From: Cephalothrix simula
Taxonomy: Eukaryota > Nemertea > Palaeonemertea > Archinemertea > Cephalotrichidae
Reading direction: 5' to 3'
Length of the DNA stretch: 10,373 bases
Assembly (NCBI GenBank): GCA_035591015.1
Contig: JAXIUW010226285.1
Location: 1-10,373 of the forward strand
Position 1 is the first letter of the stretch. Each line of letters opens with the position of its first letter. The position numbers and the translations under genes were made by a program. The notes below the pieces were generated by a model. It was not told where the DNA came from. It did no database searches and worked only from the letters and a program-made list of their open reading frames with translations. Of the stretch, positions 7,441 to 10,373 are shown piece after piece.

Positions 7441-8103
7441 GGATTTTCACTTTTTGTTTTATACCATCCGTGTATATCAATTTAATAATAATGATATTTT
7501 TTGAAACACACTGTGTGTAAATTAGGTGCTTTAATTGGTTCTACACTGGAATAAAGGTATATTATACTTCTACAATAAGGGTTTGAAAAGTGTATAATGT
7601 AATCTATATGTCAGTTGTGAAATATTTTGTTAAGAATTATGCTTTGAATTAATTTATTTCAATTCAGAACTTTGAAAAAATTTGATACATGTATAAAGCT
7701 TGCTATCCGAATTTCATACTTATTCTATAGTCTAGTCATTATTTAAATGTTAAAAAAGACCCATTATTCCTTACCTACCCTCCCCCTAATTATATCCATC
7801 ATTTTAGGGGCTCTTTTAGGGGTCCAGTGAGACCGCCGTGAGGCGTGAGAAAGGTTCAAAAATCGTCGTGAGCAGTGAGAAAGGACCTTAAGATGTCTAG
7901 TGAGCAGTGAGATGATGGTACTGTGCGGTGAGCAGTGAGGAGGCTTTGTAAGCTCTAATTTTGTGTAGTGAGCAGTGAGCATAGTTTCATTTTTCCCTAA
8001 CACTTTCTCCATCATTTCATGTATGTATAATATTTCAGAATTTTTAATTTTATTATTGTAATCCAGTGAGCAGTGAGACAGACTAATTATATAGAGAAAT
8101 ATC

Positions 8104-8139
8104 TAAAATTTTCTTGCCTCGCTTCGCTCGGCATTATTA
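8104..8139 (+). repeat. 36-bp repeat unit, copy 1
   Basis: Starts TAAAATTTTCTTGCCTCGCT and ends CTCGGCATTATTA. The core GCCTCGCTTCGCTCGGC is an imperfect dyad. Copies 2 and 3 lie 136 and 302 nt downstream in the same orientation. Confidence 0.85.
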
Positions 8140-8239
8140 AAGTATATTACTTTTACAGCTAGTGGGGCGGTGATTCGTTAACATTTTAACTGTAATCATT
8201 TGTATAATCACCGAGATTTCCCCATACAGTACCAGTACC

Positions 8240-8275
8240 TAAAGTTTTCTTGGCTCACTTCGCTCGGCATCATTA
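8240..8275 (+). repeat. 36-bp repeat unit, copy 2
   Basis: Same unit with a few substitutions: TAAAGTTTTCTTGGCTCACT at the start and CTCGGCATCATTA at the end. Confidence 0.85.
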
Positions 8276-8405
8276 GTTGACAATAGACATTAATAACTGT
8301 ATTTTACTTTTACTATCACAATGCGGCAAAAATTTGAGCAGCTTTTTGTAATTAAAACCATGTTAAAATTTTATTAGAGTAGTAGACCTTCATCATAATA
8401 TCACC

Positions 8406-8441
8406 TAAAATTTTCTTGCCTCGCTTTGCTCGGCATTATTA
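8406..8441 (+). repeat. 36-bp repeat unit, copy 3
   Basis: Nearly identical to copy 1; the visible change is TCGCTTTGCTCGG for TCGCTTCGCTCGG. It is preceded by CACC, as copy 2 is preceded by TACC. Confidence 0.85.
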
Positions 8442-9407
8442 TTGAAGAAACAACAGCACGGCGAAACGTTTTTGATTATAAAGCTTTCTCGTATAGTTGG
8501 GCAAAAGGTCGCGGATATGGAAAGTATATCCTATCGGCTGATTTGTCAAAAAGACAAAAATGCCGTGAGCAGTGAGATTAGACCCCAAAATAGGCGTGAG
8601 CAGTGAGACGCCTACCCCCCTAAAGAAGCCTCATTTTACTGCACATTTTCTTTGCTTTTTTTAAACATCAAATGTAAAAGAAAACATTTTTATAAAAAAT
8701 TTTCGCAAAAGCGCAACTTTTTAAAACATAGTAATTTTACTTATTTCAATGCCATTTTTAGAATTGAAAAACAGATAAAAATTGTTTACCTGTATGTAGG
8801 CCTATATTAATCACCTATTTTGTTTTATTTTTTGTTTCAAATATCTTTCCAGAGTTCTTTTAGTATTATACCCCCTCTTAAGTAGATAAAACCTTTTAAT
8901 TATATTTTTTATCATTGAAAAAAATGATAATTTTTAGGAGTAAAGAAATAATGTTGTATATAATAATTGTTTTTTTTTACAAATGTTTTTATACCAGTAA
9001 TGTGACATGAATATTTTTTAAAATTTGATATTGTGAAAATCAATTGCATTTATCAATGTATAAATTCTGTTGAGGTAGAATTCCAAAATGTTTTATTTTA
9101 TTATTAGGAATGAATGGAGAAAGTAGCTCCTATGTCAAAATTACAGCATGTGGGTCAGGGTGTGAATACAAAGATTTGTAATTTTATGATACAATGATTA
9201 TTATTTTGTTTATGTTACGACATGTATAGTTAGGTGAATTTAAAATATGTTTTAAGTGAAATCAATTATTTGAAATTTCTTAAAAAGTTGGTGTAGAGTA
9301 CCGGGTTGGAATCCCATACCTTTTCTTTTCTTTTTCATAAGATTTAAATACTTGATTGTGCAATATGTATATAGCTCCCTTACAGTAGTTCCATTGTGAA
9401 TCCTTAG

Positions 9408-9525
9408 CGGCTTGGGAACGGTGCCCTTCCTGATTCACGCCAAAACAAAATATTCACTCAAACAGATCAAAAGTACTCTAGTAATATTCACTTCATACAA
9501 AAAGCAAAGATGTATGATAAGAAAG
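9408..9525 (+). CDS. Possible exon 5
   Basis: After AATCCTTAG a frame opens with phase 0, the phase left by exon 4, and runs 39 codons plus one base to donor GTAAGA, the same hexamer that follows exons 1-4. The peptide starts RLGNGALPDSRQNKIF, then polar sequence ending IQKAKMYDKK. The immediate acceptor tract is weak, though a strong pyrimidine tract lies about 75-90 nt upstream (9319-9335). A second frame is also open over much of this stretch, so openness alone is not strong evidence. If the donor is not used, the frame continues to a stop at 9597-9599. No homology is recognised; support rests on phase fit and the donor. Confidence 0.3.
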
Positions 9526-9603
9526 GTAAGAATGTCTATATGGGTCTGGACCTGGTACACATTGTAGTGACAGAGTTGCGCTATAAATATGTTTTATAAG
9601 CAG

Positions 9604-9665
9604 GTGATGGTGATACTCAAAACTCTTTCACTGCGACAAGTATACCTACCAGACCCATTACATAA
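9604..9665 (+). CDS. Possible 3'-terminal exon (exon 6)
   Basis: If the 9526-9603 interval is removed as a 78-bp intron (GTAAGA...ATAAGCAG), the dangling G of exon 5 joins GT to make a Gly codon, and the frame continues as DGDTQNSFTATSIPTRPIT to a TAA at 9663-9665. The Ser/Thr-rich tail resembles the composition of exons 1-4. The acceptor has little pyrimidine tract, such a short intron contrasts with the kilobase introns before it, and no poly(A) signal is obvious directly downstream. This is inference only. Confidence 0.22.
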
Positions 9666-9865
9666 TTACTTGTCATACATCTTTGAAAAAAATTATAATG
9701 GTTTTGATTTTGAGGTTACCATGTATAATAATCTTAGTACTATGCTACCCATGATCATCCATGCATACCAGTAAAATTACATAAAAAATTGTATGTACTT
9801 AAACTATTTCACTACTTAAATTATAATACATGTTTACCGATTTGTGGAGATTTAAGGCATGAAGG

Positions 9866-9971
9866 CATCCTTGGTTCAACGGGTTAGATGTGTACTATTC
9901 AAGCTTAGTTCACTCATTCAGCGGTATATGAATGAGTGAACTAAGCTTATCAAACCTGTTGGCCAAGGATG
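9866..9971. mobile_element. 106-bp hairpin element with 10-bp target-site duplication
   Basis: The ends CATCCTTGG and CCAAGGATG are inverted. The outer stem CATCCTTGG(TT/CC)AAC(G/A)GGTT pairs with the right side, and the inner stem AAGCTTAGTTCACTCATTCA is a perfect 20-bp match to its complement across an 8-nt loop (GCGGTATA). GGCATGAAGG flanks both sides (9856-9865 and 9972-9981), consistent with insertion by a transposase or similar mechanism. It has no coding capacity. Confidence 0.8.
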
Positions 9972-10000
9972 GGCATGAAGGCATGAAACGTCGTAAATCA

Positions 10001-10095
10001 GTTAAAGCATGGCTTTGGGGGGGGGGGCATTTGAGGCTGTTGTGCACCCGGGGTGGCTTACCGCCTCAAATGGTCCCCAAAAGTCATGCTTTAAC
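10001..10095. repeat. 95-bp hairpin with 11-G run in the left arm
   Basis: The arms GTTAAAGCATG...CTTTGGGG...CATTTGAGGC (10001-10037) and GCCTCAAATGG.CCCCAAAAG.CATGCTTTAAC (10063-10095) pair over more than 30 bp. The unpaired extra G residues (run at 10017-10027) look like expansion after the hairpin formed. No target-site duplication is obvious. Confidence 0.75.
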
Positions 10096-10373
10096 TCTCT
10101 AAATATACAATTTGTGTAAAATCGAAAATACTTGTATTCCAAATTTTTGACATTACAAAGGAGCTGTACTGGCGGGAATCCAAAGTTTATATTTCTATTT
10201 TCAAATACGTATTGTTTTCAACTTGTTATTACGGTCTATTTAAATACACAAATGGATGGAAAAATTGGATGTGAGCCAAATATGGTACAAAAAAAGCCCC
10301 CCCACCAAAGATCTCGAAAACTAGAATACTTACCCCATATAAACTATATATCACTGGATAGGTAATCAAAAGT

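Larger units (their letters stand above)
7803..8625. repeat. Composite repeat region with GTGAGCAGTGAG words
   Basis: Seven exact copies of GTGAGCAGTGAG begin at 7868, 7900, 7928, 7968, 8066, 8565 and 8596, with a variant (GTGAGGCGTGAG) at 7838. All read on the plus strand. In the first cluster the starts are about 30, 32, 28 and 40 nt apart, and the last pair are 31 nt apart; the sequences between them differ. Between the clusters lie the three 36-bp units. The outer edges carry roughly inverted motifs, TTTAGGGG..TTTTAGGGGTC at 7803-7824 and the complement of TTTAGGGGGG..TTTTGGGGTC at 8581-8625, which suggests one element. The minus-strand frame at 7764-8015 is a product of these repeats. 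Confidence 0.75.
6197..9407 (+). other. Long repeat-rich intron (or flank) after exon 4
   Basis: Begins with donor GTAAGA. It contains the inverted-repeat element at 6249-6473, an A/C-rich imperfect tandem tract at 6650-6698, a CACGTG at 6925-6930, the G-rich tract of 7100-7440 with a 13-G run, and the composite repeat region 7803-8625. From 8630 to 9400 it is AT-rich with a strong pyrimidine tract near 9319-9335. If the exon 5 candidate is wrong, this simply continues as intron or 3' flank. Confidence 0.5.
9666..10373 (+). other. 3' segment with two strong hairpins
   Basis: Follows the possible stop at 9663-9665. It holds the hairpin element 9866-9971 and the hairpin 10001-10095. Near the end, a frame at 10132-10365 ends PPHQRSRKLEYLPHINY..., protein-like but without a supportable acceptor. 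It may be 3' UTR, intron or flank; the sequence does not decide. Confidence 0.4.

Noticed and set aside
7764-8015. 83-codon minus-strand frame
   Set aside because: Generated by repeated CTCACTGCTCAC words, which put Ser/His/Leu blocks in frame.
7838-8607. CRISPR-like array (short repeat with ~30-nt spacing)
   Set aside because: The repeat is only 12 bp, spacing drifts from 28 to 40 nt with large gaps, and the context is an animal intron with no cas-like genes.
9108-9181. Short terminal-exon candidate (acceptor TTATTATTAG, MNGESSSYVKITACGSGCEY..., stop TAA)
   Set aside because: It needs a preceding exon ending in phase 1, whereas exon 4 ends in phase 0 (which would give a stop at once). Only 23 codons, so chance is likely.
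9296-9320. tRNA or SINE B-box-like GGGTTGGAATCCC
   Set aside because: No cloverleaf, A box or 3' simple repeat could be built around it.
9589-9774. 61-codon plus-strand frame
   Set aside because: AT-rich chance frame without splice support; it overlaps the better-fitting exon 6 frame.
10132-10365. 77-codon plus-strand frame ending QRSRKLEYLPHINYISLDR
   Set aside because: No believable acceptor, starts at TTG, and length is within chance expectation; a minus-strand GGGTAAGT donor-like site at 10328-10335 also lacks an open exon of any length.

Overview
This looks like a stretch of an animal nuclear genome. It is AT-rich (roughly one third G+C by eye), has no long open reading frame, and holds short exons bounded by GT-AG splice signals inside long introns crowded with fold-back elements. 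The repeat style (short inverted elements with GC-rich cores such as CACGAG..GCGCAGC and TCGCTTCGCTCGGC) reminds me of bivalve or other lophotrochozoan genomes. That is an impression, not a proof.

The main content is the interior of one plus-strand gene. Four exons are well supported: 987-1055, 2006-2077, 4224-4304 and 6101-6196. All are phase 0 at both ends (69, 72, 81 and 96 nt) and all are followed by the same donor, GTAAGA. The first three are clearly tandem duplicates of one exon. All four carry an Arg-Arg-X-Ser motif, the consensus for protein kinase A-type kinases, and in exons 1-3 it sits at the same residues, 10-13. Because each can be included or skipped without changing frame, the array looks like a set of alternative or additive phospho-site cassettes in a Ser-rich linker of a larger protein. 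I do not recognise the protein.

Weaker coding candidates are a GC-rich island at 2849-3037, open from a phase-0 acceptor to a stop, and a possible 3' end at 9408-9525 plus 9604-9665, which joins in frame with exon 4.

The introns hold: a hairpin at 1-74; a 25-bp tandem duplication (291-340); a fold-back element (395-597); two inverted-orientation copies of one TTAA-flanked MITE family (2439-2631 and 3793-4014); a compact fold-back (5669-5772) next to a smaller inverted repeat (5777-5852); a decayed terminal-inverted-repeat element (6249-6473); a G-rich stretch (7100-7440); a composite repeat region (7803-8625) with seven exact GTGAGCAGTGAG words and three copies of a 36-bp unit; a 106-bp hairpin with a 10-bp target-site duplication (9866-9971); and another hairpin (10001-10095). 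I found no rRNA, convincing tRNA, CRISPR array, promoter or confident polyadenylation site. Much of the window is probably transcribed only as intron.
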